A DNA stretch of 64,000 nucleotides from Pseudomonadota bacterium. GTDB taxonomy: Bacteria; Desulfobacterota; Desulfarculia; Desulfarculales; Desulfarculaceae. Position 1 is the first letter of the stretch, and every line of letters starts with the position of its first letter. The translations under genes and the position numbers were made by a program. The notes under the pieces are model-generated. The model ran no database searches. It worked only from the letters and a program-made list of their open reading frames with translations, and had not been told where the DNA came from. Of this stretch, positions 49,575 through 58,393 are shown in pieces. The stretch spans positions 1 through 64,000 of the forward strand of contig JAHIQI010000029.1 of the NCBI GenBank assembly GCA_018902755.1, read 5' to 3'.

Positions 49575-50672
49575 ATGAAAAGAAGGGAATTTTTAAAGGG
49601 CATGGCCGCCACCGGGGCGGCCGCGTCGATGACCGGCGGCTTGGGCGTCATCTCCAAATCGGCCCACGCCGCGGACAAGGTCGACTTCGGGCAGGTCAAG
49701 GGGCTCGAGGTAGAGGTGCTCAGCGAGACCAGCTGGTTCGACAACGACATCTTCAAGAAGAACCTGATGGACTACGGCGGAGCCATGACCAACCAGTACA
49801 CCATCCCCTGGGACTGGAACAACGCCGGCGGCTACATGACCAAGATCACGGTCTATCCCCTGGAGGGCGACCCCAAGATTCTCTTGATGGACACCGGTTG
49901 GAACAACGAGTGGGTGGATTACATCTACGACGAAAAAAGCGACATGGGCAAGCTGCTGACCTCTGGCAAAGTGGACACCATGATCCTTTCCCACTGGCAC
50001 CTGGACCACTACTGGGGGGTTGAGTCCACCCTGAAGCGCAGCCCCAAGATCACCATGTACGCCCCCAAGACCTACTTCGAAGAGGACATGAAGCTCTTGA
50101 AGGGCGGCCAGAACGTAGCCAAGACCAAGGACGGCAAGGAGGTGGTGATCAACAAGAACGGCACGCCCCACCAGGGCAAGCTGGTCCTCACCGACCCCAA
50201 GGGCGAAAAGGGCGACACCATCTACCGCCTGATGCCCGGCGTGGCGGTGAAGATGTATGACGTGCCCATCCTCCTCAGGGTGCGCGGCGAGAACGTGCTG
50301 TACTTCAACGTCAAGGACAAGGGCATCGTCACGGTGACCGGCTGCTGCCATCCGGGCATCCTCACCCTGAACGCCTGGGCCCGGCGCAACGTGAAGGACT
50401 ACAAGCCCTACGGCTGTTACGGCGGCCTGCACATCACCCTGTTCGAAACCTGGGACCCCAAGTTCGACGACATCATCAAGGGGGTGAAGGCCTTCCAACT
50501 CAAGAAGGTTGGCTGCAACCACTGCACCGGCTGGATCTGGGGCGAGAAGGCGTCAGCCGCGGGCGTGCCCATCGTCAAGGGCACCGACAAGTACAAGAGC
50601 TATAAGCGGACCTCCACCGTGGCCAAGGCCAGCAATGTGTTCTTGACCAACGGAGACACGGTGGTCTTCTAG
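49575..50672 (+). CDS. Tat-exported metallo-beta-lactamase-fold hydrolase (COG1237-like)
   Basis: A 365-aa protein with a twin-arginine signal (KRREFLKGMAATGAAASMTG, up to SAHAA). The MBL fold is shown by LLMDTGWN, the metal motif SHWHLDHYWG, TGCCHPGILTLNAW, and the final GCNHCTGW. The GCCHPGI and CHCTGW-like blocks match COG1237 enzymes, related to the dihydropterin-methyl-ribofuranosylaminobenzene phosphate synthase group, rather than classical lactamases. Tat export implies a folded metalloenzyme in the periplasm. GGGAGG precedes the ATG. It lies between the cytochrome and the 10-TM protein. Its substrate is unknown. Confidence 0.88.
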   Translation: MKRREFLKGMAATGAAASMTGGLGVISKSAHAADKVDFGQVKGLEVEVLSETSWFDNDIFKKNLMDYGGAMTNQYTIPWDWNNAGGYMTKITVYPLEGDPKILLMDTGWNNEWVDYIYDEKSDMGKLLTSGKVDTMILSHWHLDHYWGVESTLKRSPKITMYAPKTYFEEDMKLLKGGQNVAKTKDGKEVVINKNGTPHQGKLVLTDPKGEKGDTIYRLMPGVAVKMYDVPILLRVRGENVLYFNVKDKGIVTVTGCCHPGILTLNAWARRNVKDYKPYGCYGGLHITLFETWDPKFDDIIKGVKAFQLKKVGCNHCTGWIWGEKASAAGVPIVKGTDKYKSYKRTSTVAKASNVFLTNGDTVVF

Positions 50673-50778
50673 CCTGTTTCCCGCGAGGCGGGCCGGAGCG
50701 TTCCTGCGGCCCGCCTCGCGTCGCCCGGCCGAACGGCTCGGCCAGGCCGGAGCGATTACCCATGGGAGGGGGTGCTTC

Positions 50779-52017
50779 ATGTCCAACAGCCCAACCGGTG
50801 TTGGGAAGTTCAATTATCTGTATGGCCTGATAAACTTGGCGGTGGTCTTTGGCATCGTCTGGGTGTTGTGGTTCATTTTCATGCATGCCGACGGGGTGAT
50901 GAAGCTCTACACCCCAATGTACGGCTTCTCCCTGGTGGCCATGCTTCTGGCCTCGGTGATTCTGCTGGGCAAGGTGCTGGGCTGGCCGTCCGACCCGGAG
51001 CGGGCCCTGCCCGCGGGCAAGGCCATCGGCCAGGGCATCCTGGGGGTGGTGCTCAGCCTGGCCATCATGTACGTGGTCTACTACCTGGGCTTCTGGCTGT
51101 TCATCGGCAAACTGGGCGTGGCCTATTTCAGCCCCAAGGCCCTGGTGGCCGGAGGGGGCACCGGCGCGGAGCCCTGGAACGCCCGTGAGTGGTCATCCAC
51201 CGCGATCCTGTATTTCTCCACCGCCTTCTTGTGGTGGGCCCTGGTCTGGGACCTGGGCTTCGGCCGCTGGCCCTGGCAGAACGACAGCCGCTGGGTGACC
51301 GGCTGGTCCCGCCTGTTCGCGGTGAGCATTTTCTCCATCATCACCTTCGCGGTGCTCTTCCATCCCCATGTGTGCCTGATCTTCCCCGAGGCCCAGAAAA
51401 TGGCCGGGGCCAAGCCATGGTGGGAGGGATGGGCCAGCACCACCAGCGCCTTCTTCGGGCTGGGAATGGTGCTCTGCACCCTGTTCTGGGTGGTCTACTC
51501 CGACCTGTTCTGGGAAGGACGTCCCTGGAAGTGGCTGGAGCGGGGCGGCGAGTCCAACCTGGCCAAGGGGGTGGTGACCTTCCTGGGCACCCTGCTGCTG
51601 GGCCTGCTGCTGGTCTATGTGCTCACCGCCATTTTCAACGCCATCTGGATGGAGCCCTACCAGGGCGGCCAGTACACCGACGGCCCGGACTGGCGCTTCA
51701 TCCACATGGGTGAAGTCTCCGGCTTCTGCGTGCTGTTCGCCTTTATCTGGAAGTACTACTTCAACAACTGGCCCAACGGCCTGCCTCTGTTGGTGCGGGC
51801 GATCATCCGCTCCATTATCGGGGTGGCCGGCGGCATGCTCATCTACTGGTTCTACTACTCGCCCCTGGCGGTGGTGGTGCTGGGCAAGGTGCCGGGCTGG
51901 GGCCAGCCCTCGGACCAGCCCCTGGTCTGGACCCTGCTGTTCTTGGGCGTGCTGCTCATGCAGGCCCAGTTCTTCCATGACTGGCCCCTGCGCCGGGCCT
52001 CCGGCCAGGGCGACTAG
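50779..52017 (+). CDS. Polytopic membrane protein, about 10 TM helices, unknown
   Basis: A 412-aa Trp- and Phe-rich integral membrane protein with about ten hydrophobic segments (for example LINLAVVFGIVWVLWFIF, GVVLSLAIMYVVYYLGF, VVTFLGTLLLGLLLVYVL, LVWTLLFLGVLLMQAQFF). Several loops carry acidic and aromatic residues (GRWPWQNDSRW, GGQYTDGPDW) and some His lie near helix ends (LFHPHVC, FIHMGE, FHDW). I do not recognise the family. It could be a transporter or a haem or quinone-interacting subunit that links the periplasmic cytochrome to the membrane. It is 106 bases after the MBL gene and GGGAGGGGG precedes its ATG. Confidence 0.75.
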   Translation: MSNSPTGVGKFNYLYGLINLAVVFGIVWVLWFIFMHADGVMKLYTPMYGFSLVAMLLASVILLGKVLGWPSDPERALPAGKAIGQGILGVVLSLAIMYVVYYLGFWLFIGKLGVAYFSPKALVAGGGTGAEPWNAREWSSTAILYFSTAFLWWALVWDLGFGRWPWQNDSRWVTGWSRLFAVSIFSIITFAVLFHPHVCLIFPEAQKMAGAKPWWEGWASTTSAFFGLGMVLCTLFWVVYSDLFWEGRPWKWLERGGESNLAKGVVTFLGTLLLGLLLVYVLTAIFNAIWMEPYQGGQYTDGPDWRFIHMGEVSGFCVLFAFIWKYYFNNWPNGLPLLVRAIIRSIIGVAGGMLIYWFYYSPLAVVVLGKVPGWGQPSDQPLVWTLLFLGVLLMQAQFFHDWPLRRASGQGD

Positions 52018-52041
52018 GCCGCGCTACTTGGAGATGATCGG

Positions 52042-52308
52042 TTGAGCAAGCCAAACCGGCGTGATTTTTTCCGCGACCTCTTGCGGCAAGGGGCCAAGAC
52101 CATAGCCGCCTTTGAACAGGGGCGGGAGGAGGCCAGGCAAAAGGCCGACCGCGACGCCTTCTTCCGCTCCTACGAGTCCAGCTACGCCCTGACCCTGTGT
52201 GAGGACGAACTGCTCATCGAGTCGGCCCAACTGGCGGGCATCAAAACCGAGGGCCGCGACCGCCTGGAGATCGCCAAGGAGTTGTTCTCCAGGCAGGAGG
52301 CCATATAG
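52042..52308 (+). CDS. Small protein with an RRDFF N terminus, unknown
   Basis: An 88-aa protein beginning KPNRRDFFRDLLRQGAK, similar to the start of twin-arginine leaders, but it has no hydrophobic segment after it, so export is doubtful. The rest is charged and helical, with a single Cys (LTLCEDELLIESAQLAG). The start is TTG at 52042 with GGAG eight bases upstream; no ATG is available. It lies 24 bases after the membrane protein gene and five bases before the next gene, so it belongs to the same transcript. It might be a chaperone-like accessory to an exported redox protein; that is a guess from the motif. Confidence 0.65.
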   Translation: MSKPNRRDFFRDLLRQGAKTIAAFEQGREEARQKADRDAFFRSYESSYALTLCEDELLIESAQLAGIKTEGRDRLEIAKELFSRQEAI

Positions 52309-52313
52309 AGCCT

Positions 52314-53234
52314 ATGGAAACCCTGGCGCGCGGATACATCGAAGGCCTGCTCCTGAGCGCTTCCTGGGTGGAGCGCCTGCGCTGCGAGTTGGGCCTGGAC
52401 GGCATGCATCAGGTGTGGGGGGAGATTCCGGCCTGGTACTTTTGGCTGGCCGGCTCCCCCGGCGCTCACGGCCTGGAACTGGCCCAGGTGGAGCGCCTGG
52501 ACTCCGGACAAGACCACATCCTGCGCGCCGGATTTGTGGTGCGATACTATCCCCACCCGGCGGGAGAGGTGTTCATCGACTTCTCCCGCCGGGAGCGGGA
52601 CCTCAGGCTTGGCCCTCTTTTCGACCCCAGCGGCACGCCCGATTTCGAGCGGCGGGAAGAAATCCCAAACCACCTTTTCACGGTGGGGGCCCTGGAGTTC
52701 ACCTGGGACCTGGAGCATGCCTGGTTCCTGTGCTCCCTTACCGCCCTAAACCGTTGCCGCAAGGTGCGCCTGCCCGCCGCCGGTCCCTACGGCCGGCCCG
52801 TGCTGGAGGGCCAGGCTCCCGGCTGGCAGCTCTGCTTCGACCTTTTCCGCCGCCTGCTGGGCCTGCACGCCTTCCAATACAAGCACACCCCCCTGGCGGC
52901 CCAGCTTAGCCGCGAGGCGGGTTTCGAACAGGCGCGCCTCCAGGGCCGGGAGCAGGCCGAACCCCGCGACTGCGCCCAAAACCAGATGCACAGTCTGAGC
53001 GTGCTCATGGGCCCGGACCCGGCATCCCCGCCCAAGGCCGCCTTGGACCTGCTGCGCCGGGAAGCCTCCCCCGAATTGGGCCGGGAAACGGCGAGGCGAG
53101 CCTTCTCCTGCCGCCACTTCCATCCCTGGGAGGCCATGGTGGACTCCGAACCGGTGATCGATCCGGTTTGGTGGAGCCTGGCCGGGGTGAACTACCAGTC
53201 CCATCTGGCCTCGGCCTGCGGCTGCGAGCATTAG
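52314..53234 (+). CDS. Hypothetical protein at the end of the cytochrome/MBL cluster
   Basis: A 306-aa soluble protein without recognised domain. It is rich in Leu, Arg and aromatic residues, with several Cys (LTALNRCRKVRL, RAFSCRHFHPWEAM, and a C-terminal ASACGCEH). The repeated pattern of WYFWLAGSPG, RYYPHPAGEVFIDFSRRE and HAWFLCSLTALN suggests a mixed alpha/beta fold. The CGCEH tail and the internal HFHPWE could bind metal. It starts five bases after the 88-aa gene and ends before a strong bidirectional terminator. Confidence 0.65.
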   Translation: METLARGYIEGLLLSASWVERLRCELGLDGMHQVWGEIPAWYFWLAGSPGAHGLELAQVERLDSGQDHILRAGFVVRYYPHPAGEVFIDFSRRERDLRLGPLFDPSGTPDFERREEIPNHLFTVGALEFTWDLEHAWFLCSLTALNRCRKVRLPAAGPYGRPVLEGQAPGWQLCFDLFRRLLGLHAFQYKHTPLAAQLSREAGFEQARLQGREQAEPRDCAQNQMHSLSVLMGPDPASPPKAALDLLRREASPELGRETARRAFSCRHFHPWEAMVDSEPVIDPVWWSLAGVNYQSHLASACGCEH

Positions 53235-53271
53235 AAGGGCCGCACCAACTTTCTCCGCTGCCCCATAAAAA

Positions 53272-53310
53272 ACCGCACCCGGCGCGAAACCGGGTGCGGT
53301 GAAAGTTTTT
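53272..53310. terminator. Bidirectional terminator between convergent genes
   Basis: ACCGCACCCGG (53272-53282) pairs with CCGGGTGCGGT (53290-53300) around a seven-base loop. A T-run (GTTTTT) follows on the plus strand and an A-run on the plus strand before the stem gives a T-run on the minus strand. It ends both the cytochrome/MBL cluster and the sulfatase gene. Confidence 0.9.
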
Positions 53311-53327
53311 AGGGGACAAGGCCGCTT

Positions 53328-54905
53328 TTAGTTGCCTCCCACCGGGGTCTTCAAGGTTTCCATCACCTGGTCGATGGTGAAGCTGGCTGCCTTCTGGCGC
53401 GGCGGGAACTCCTTGAAGGTGGACAGGAACTTGGCCACGTACTGCTGGGCCGGGATGATCAGGAAAACGTGGTCCATGTACCAATCCCAATAGGTGTTGG
53501 AGGTCACGTCGGCCTTCTCGTAAGGGTCGGCCCTGAGGTTTAACAGCCTGGGGATGCGCAGGTGCACAAAGGGCTCGGCCCATATTTGCAGGGTGCCCCT
53601 GGCGCGCTGCTCGGCGAAGACAAACTTCCAGTTGTCGAAACGCAGGCCGGTGAGGTCGCCGTCGTCGGAGAAGTAGAAGAACTCCTGGCGGGGGCTTTTC
53701 TGGGCCTTGCCGGTGAAGTAGGGCGCGAAGTTGTAGCCGTCCAGAGGGGTCTTGTAGGTCCGCTTGCCGGCCTTGTATCCCTTCTGAAGCTTTTCCTTGA
53801 TGTCGGGCACCCCGGCTACGGCCAGAAGGGTGGGCAGCCAGTCCATATGGGACATTATCTGGTTGGAGACGGTGCCCGGCTTGATCTTGCCCGGCCAGCG
53901 CACCATGGCCGGCACCCGGTAGGCGCCTTCCCAGTTGGAGTTCTTTTCGTTGCGGAAGGGGGTCATGGCCGCGTCGGGCCAGGTGTTCATGTGGGGGCCG
54001 TTGTCGGTGCTGTAGAAGACGATGGTGTTGTCGGCGATGCCCAATTGATCGATCTTGTCGAGCACCTGACCGACGTTCTTGTCGTGGTCGATCATCACGT
54101 CGTGATAGATGCCCTGCCAACGCCCGGCTTGGCCCACGCTCTCGGGCTTGGCATGGGTGCGGAAGTGCATGTGGGTGAAGTTGACCCACAGGAACACCGG
54201 CTTGCCCGCCTTGACCTTATCCTCCAGGAACTTGCAGGCGCGAGTGGCCACATCGTCGTCGATGGTCTCCATGCGCTTCTTGGTCAGGGGACCGGTGTCC
54301 TCGATCTTTTGGGTGCCGTCTGGGTTGGCGTAGCTGTGGATCACCCCGCGCGGCCCGTACTTCTTGCGGAAGGCCGGATCCTTGGGGTAGTCGGGCAGCT
54401 CCGGCTCCTCCTCGGCGTTGAGGTGGTAGAGGTTACCGTAGAACTCGTCAAAGCCGTGGGCCGTGGGCAAAAACTCGTCCTTGTCGCCCAGGTGGTTCTT
54501 GCCGAACTGGCCGGTGGCATAGCCCTGGGCCTTGAGCAGGGTGGCGATGGTGGGGTCTTCGGCCCTGAGGCCCAGGTCCGCTCCGGGCAGGCCCACCTTG
54601 CTCAAACCGGTGCGGTAAACGCTCTGGCCGGTTATGAAGGCCGAACGCCCGGCGGTGCAACTCTGCTCGCCATAGTAATCGGTGAAGAGCATGCCCTCGC
54701 GGGCCACCCGGTCTATGTTGGGCGTCCGGTAGCCCATGAGGCCCATGGAGTAGGCGCTGACGTTGGTCTGGCCAATGTCGTCGCCCCAGATGATGACGAT
54801 ATGGGGTTTGCCGGCCTGGGCCGCCCAGGCGCTGGAGAAAGCAAGACCCACTAAAAAGATTATTGCCACGCAGGTCAAGGTAATGCGCACTGGTTTGCCA
54901 GTCAT
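53328..54905 (-). CDS. Exported arylsulfatase
   Basis: A 525-aa type I sulfatase. The signal peptide is VRITLTCVAIIFLVGLAFSSAWA. Metal and active-site features: IVIIWGDDIGQTNVS (two Asp), the formylglycine motif SCTAGRSAFITG (C-x-A-x-R, so a Cys-type sulfatase), GQFGKNHLGD (Lys and His), and STDNGPHMNTWP (Asp-Asn). It hydrolyses a sulfate ester in the periplasm and needs a formylglycine-generating or anSME-type maturase, which is not obvious in the window. GGAGAAGG precedes the ATG. It is followed on the same strand by a neurotransmitter-sodium symporter, and faces the cytochrome/MBL cluster. Confidence 0.93.
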   Translation of the reverse strand: MTGKPVRITLTCVAIIFLVGLAFSSAWAAQAGKPHIVIIWGDDIGQTNVSAYSMGLMGYRTPNIDRVAREGMLFTDYYGEQSCTAGRSAFITGQSVYRTGLSKVGLPGADLGLRAEDPTIATLLKAQGYATGQFGKNHLGDKDEFLPTAHGFDEFYGNLYHLNAEEEPELPDYPKDPAFRKKYGPRGVIHSYANPDGTQKIEDTGPLTKKRMETIDDDVATRACKFLEDKVKAGKPVFLWVNFTHMHFRTHAKPESVGQAGRWQGIYHDVMIDHDKNVGQVLDKIDQLGIADNTIVFYSTDNGPHMNTWPDAAMTPFRNEKNSNWEGAYRVPAMVRWPGKIKPGTVSNQIMSHMDWLPTLLAVAGVPDIKEKLQKGYKAGKRTYKTPLDGYNFAPYFTGKAQKSPRQEFFYFSDDGDLTGLRFDNWKFVFAEQRARGTLQIWAEPFVHLRIPRLLNLRADPYEKADVTSNTYWDWYMDHVFLIIPAQQYVAKFLSTFKEFPPRQKAASFTIDQVMETLKTPVGGN

Positions 54906-55137
54906 TACGTACCTTCTCCAACTAAATTGATTGTCTTGGTGATAATTCTGATTGCTAATGTCGACTAAAGTAAAGAGGGAATATACCTTTTACTGGGAGG
55001 CGTTTGGGCTTTTGCTCATCAGGACCACCGCCTCTACTTGAATTTCCGGTTGAAACGTCGCCATTTGTTTGCCGTTCAACACCTCCTGGCACGTTATAGG
55101 TGCTTTTTGAGGTGTCGAGCAAATCGGGGGAAGCTCA

Positions 55138-55242
55138 CTAGCCGGCGCGCCCCTTTTTTATGGCCACGGTCAGGCAAAGGGCGGCCCCGCCCAGGGTAAC
55201 CAGGAACCCTCCGATCATCATTATCCATGCGCCCAGAGTCAT
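55138..55242 (-). CDS. MetS-like small subunit of an NSS transporter
   Basis: A 34-aa protein, too short for routine gene calling. One hydrophobic helix (LGAWIMMIGGFLVTLGGAAL) is followed by a basic tail (KKGRAG). AAGGAG lies 11 bases before the ATG. It begins 16 bases after the stop of the NSS symporter gene. Small subunits of this size and place are known for methionine/alanine-type NSS transporters. It is intact even though the transporter is frameshifted. Confidence 0.78.
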   Translation of the reverse strand: MTLGAWIMMIGGFLVTLGGAALCLTVAIKKGRAG

Positions 55243-55257
55243 GCTCCGGCTCCTTTA

Positions 55258-56720
55258 TCAATAGGCCCAGCGTTTGGCGGCCAGCCACCAGGCCCCCAGG
55301 GCCATGACCGCCATGAGCGCCCAGCCAAAGGCGATGAGGGCGGCCAGGGGGTAGCCGCCGTAGGGCTGGGCCAAGTCCCCCACCAGGTTGGAGATGGCCA
55401 TGACCCCCAAGGTGAGCGGGGTGATCACCTTGAGGCAGATGGGCCACCAGCGGCCCAGGGGGAAGTCCGAAACCCGGTTTATGTACCCGCGCATCTCCAC
55501 CAAACGGCCGAACCAGGCGATCATTATGATTTCGGCCAGGCCGCCGAAGACGATGCCGTAGTTGTTGATGAAGTGGTCCACGATGTCCAGCAGCAATAGG
55601 CCGCCGCCGGTGGAAAAGGCCAGGCTGCCCACCAGGCCCAGCACGCACAACACACTCACCGCCAGGGACCGGGTCCAGCCCAGCTTTTCCATGAGCGGGG
55701 CCACGCAGGCCTCCACGATGGATATGAAGCTGGAGAAACCGGCGAACAGCAGGGCCAGGAAGAACACCCCCCCGAACAGCCCGGCGGCGGGCATCATGTT
55801 CAGGGCCGCGGGGATGGTGGCAAAGGCCAGGCCCACCCCCTGGGAAACCACCTCCTTGATGGGCACGCCCTGCTGGGCGGCCATGAAGCCCAGCACCCCG
55901 AACACCATGGTGCCCGCCAACAGGCTGAAGCCGCAGTTGAGGAACACGGTGATGAAGCCGTTGTTGGCTATGTCGGCGTCGTCGGGCAGGTAGCTGGAGT
56001 AGGCGATCATGATGCCGAAGCCGATGGACAGGGTGAAGAATATCTGGCCATAGGCCGCGGTCCAGACCTTGTAGTCCCACAGGTTGGAAAAGTCCGGCTT
56101 GAACAGCCAGTTCAGGCCCTCGGCCGCGCCGGGCAGTGTGACCGCCCGGGCCAGGAGCACCATCACCAGGGCGAAGAGTATGGGCATGAAAAATTTGTTC
56201 AGCCGCTCGATGCCCGCGCGCACTCCCCTCCATAGAACTACCCAGGCGGCCAGCCAACACAAGACGTTGGCCGCCACTATGGGCCAGCGCATGCCCCCCG
56301 GCTCCAGGGGGCTCGCGGTGAGCTTGAGGAAGTCCTTGAAGAAGTAGGCCGAGGGGTCGCCGCCCCAGCCTTGGTGCAGGCTGAGGAAGAAATAGCACAC
56401 CGTCCAGCCCAGGATTACTACGTAGTAGAAGGAGATGACCACGCAGACCAGGACCTGCCACCAGCCCAGGAACTCCCAGCGCGACTTGATGGCGTGGAAG
56501 GTGAGAGGGGGGCCGCGCTCTTGTAGCGATGGCCCAGGGCGAACTCCATGATGAGGAAGGGCACACCGGCGGTGAGCATGGCGAAGAAGTAGGGGATGAG
56601 AAAAGCGCCGCCCCCGTTCTCATAGGCCATGTAGGGGAAGCGCCAGATATTTCCCAGGCCCACTGCCGATCCCACCGCGGCCAGGACAAAGCCGGTGCGC
56701 GAGTTCCACTGCTCTCTCAT
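55258..56720 (-). pseudogene. Neurotransmitter:sodium symporter (NSS/SNF family) with one frameshift
   Basis: The first part (from 56720) reads REQWNSRTGFVLAAVGSAVG, LGNIWRFPYMAYENGGGAF and MEFALGHRYKSAAP, the SNF signature with the unwound first helix and sodium site. At about 56507-56513, in a run of six C residues followed by a CTCT repeat (minus strand), the phase changes. The second part (from 56442 or earlier) continues the same protein through to about 11 TM helices (SIGFGIMIAYSSYLP, AGFSSFISIVEACVAP). One added base, or two removed, would restore a single 487-residue protein. This may be a real mutation, a phase-variable tract or a sequence error. The small subunit gene follows. Confidence 0.85.
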
Positions 56721-56841
56721 GATCCTCCCGGTGACATTGGTGATGGTTAGATGGTGTTCGCCTTGGCCTCTAGCCAGTCCGGGCTATTATAAGACACTAA
56801 AACGCTTTAGACATAGCGCAGCAGGAGGCCTGCCAAGTTTC

Positions 56842-58284
56842 CTAGGGACTTTGCGCGACTTGGTAGACCTGAATTGGATAATGGAACCCCTTGACCTCGA
56901 TAGCGCCGACCTCATCGCAAGGTATCTCGTCCTTCACCAGCGCCCAGGTGGCGTGGGATATGTAGATTTGGCTTGGTTGGCATATATGTTCCAGGCGCGA
57001 GGCCAAGTTTACGTTCAGCCCTATGGCCGAAAACTCCATGAAACCCTCGGATCCATAGTTGCCCACATTTGCCATTCCCGAGTGAATGCCGCAGCGGATA
57101 TGGAAGGGAAACTGAATTCCCTCGTTCCACCATTTGCGGCGCAGAAAGCTCATATGGTTTTGCATTTCCATTGCCATACGCACGGCTGACAGGGCGTCCT
57201 CGCGCGCTCCGCGGCTGTCCGGGGCCCCGAAGATGGCGTAAACGCTGTCACCGGTGAACTGGGGTATGGTCCCGCCCCAGCGCCGCACGACCCTGGACAT
57301 CTCCCCCAGGTATTCGTTCAGCAAACGGGCCACCTCCTCCGGGTCTGAGGCGTCGGTGAACTGGGTAAAGTCCTTGATGTCGGAAAAGAACATGGTCAGC
57401 CGGGCCCGCCGGGAGGTTAGCTCGGCGGTTAGTTCCCCCGCGAATATCTTTTCCACCACATTGGGGTCCAGGTATTTGGATATCTGCACCTGCACCTGTT
57501 CAAGGTTGTTTTTAGCTTGAGCCAACTCCTCTGTACGGACCGCCACCTTTTCTTCCAGGTTGGCGCTAAATTCGTGGATGGTCTCCCATTGTTGACGCAT
57601 GAGGCCATAGATAAGCAGAAAACACAACACCAGCCAGGCGATGGCGGCGAAACTGTGGGTGGGTACCCCGAACAAGTCGGGCAAAATGAGGCCGGTCACG
57701 ATTACCCAGGATTGGGCCACGCCGATAGCCACCGTGTAGATGATGCGCGCCCTGTGCTGGATGGGGTCGGAGCTGGTCTTGATGCCGCGCAGCAGAACGA
57801 ACAGCAGCAACATTAAGAAGTAGATGTTGAGGATGATCACCACCCGGTGGAAGGGACCATAACCATGCTCCCACCCGGTGATCGAGTTGTGGGTCGGCGT
57901 GGCCACCACCAGGTCGCTTAATCCCACTAGGGCGAAAACCAGGGCCAGGACGCCTATGGTTAACCAGTAATGCAACCTGATGGGCAGAAACATGAAGCGC
58001 TCGCCCATGCGTGCCTCGCCGCCCGAGATTATCATGGTGTACTGCAGGAAAAGCCAGTAGGTGATGCAGTTGAGCAAATAGGGAAGGCGGTTCCAAAAAA
58101 TGGCTTGCTCTCGGCTGGCGGCAAGGTGGAGCATGCCGCCGGCTCCCGCGACCAGGGCGTTGCCGATGCAAAAGGCGCAGACTATCTGATAAAGGCGGCT
58201 GCGGGGGTTTTGCAGAATGATGGCCAACCCCAATAAAATTAGGGGCACAAAGGACATCAAAAAGGGCAGGGCGTAAGGGTTCAC
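56842..58284 (-). CDS. Membrane-bound class III adenylate/guanylate cyclase
   Basis: A 480-aa protein. The N-terminal half has seven hydrophobic helices (for example PFLMSFVPLILLGLAIIL, LTIGVLALVFALVGL, IILNIYFLMLLLFVLL, AIAWLVLCFLLIYGL) in a 7TM receptor-like arrangement. A coiled-coil linker (EEKVAVRTEELAQAKNNLEQ) leads to a cyclase domain with FFSDIKDFTQF (metal Asp), GGTIPQFTGDSVYAIFGAP (second Asp), CGIHSGMANVG and FSAIGLNVNLASRLE (transition-state Asn and Arg). The usual purine-selecting Lys region is ambiguous, so cAMP rather than cGMP is only likely. The start is GTG at 58284 after GAGG. It stands alone between the NSS and sigma-54 activator genes. Confidence 0.9.
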   Translation of the reverse strand: MNPYALPFLMSFVPLILLGLAIILQNPRSRLYQIVCAFCIGNALVAGAGGMLHLAASREQAIFWNRLPYLLNCITYWLFLQYTMIISGGEARMGERFMFLPIRLHYWLTIGVLALVFALVGLSDLVVATPTHNSITGWEHGYGPFHRVVIILNIYFLMLLLFVLLRGIKTSSDPIQHRARIIYTVAIGVAQSWVIVTGLILPDLFGVPTHSFAAIAWLVLCFLLIYGLMRQQWETIHEFSANLEEKVAVRTEELAQAKNNLEQVQVQISKYLDPNVVEKIFAGELTAELTSRRARLTMFFSDIKDFTQFTDASDPEEVARLLNEYLGEMSRVVRRWGGTIPQFTGDSVYAIFGAPDSRGAREDALSAVRMAMEMQNHMSFLRRKWWNEGIQFPFHIRCGIHSGMANVGNYGSEGFMEFSAIGLNVNLASRLEHICQPSQIYISHATWALVKDEIPCDEVGAIEVKGFHYPIQVYQVAQSP

Positions 58285-58393
58285 CGGTTTTACCTCACCA
58301 TGGTGAGGGTACGGACCAGTAAGTTCAGGTTAAGGCAAACCGCTGTAATATGTCTACCGCGATACTATTTTTATGCGGCGCCTCAGCCGCGAC

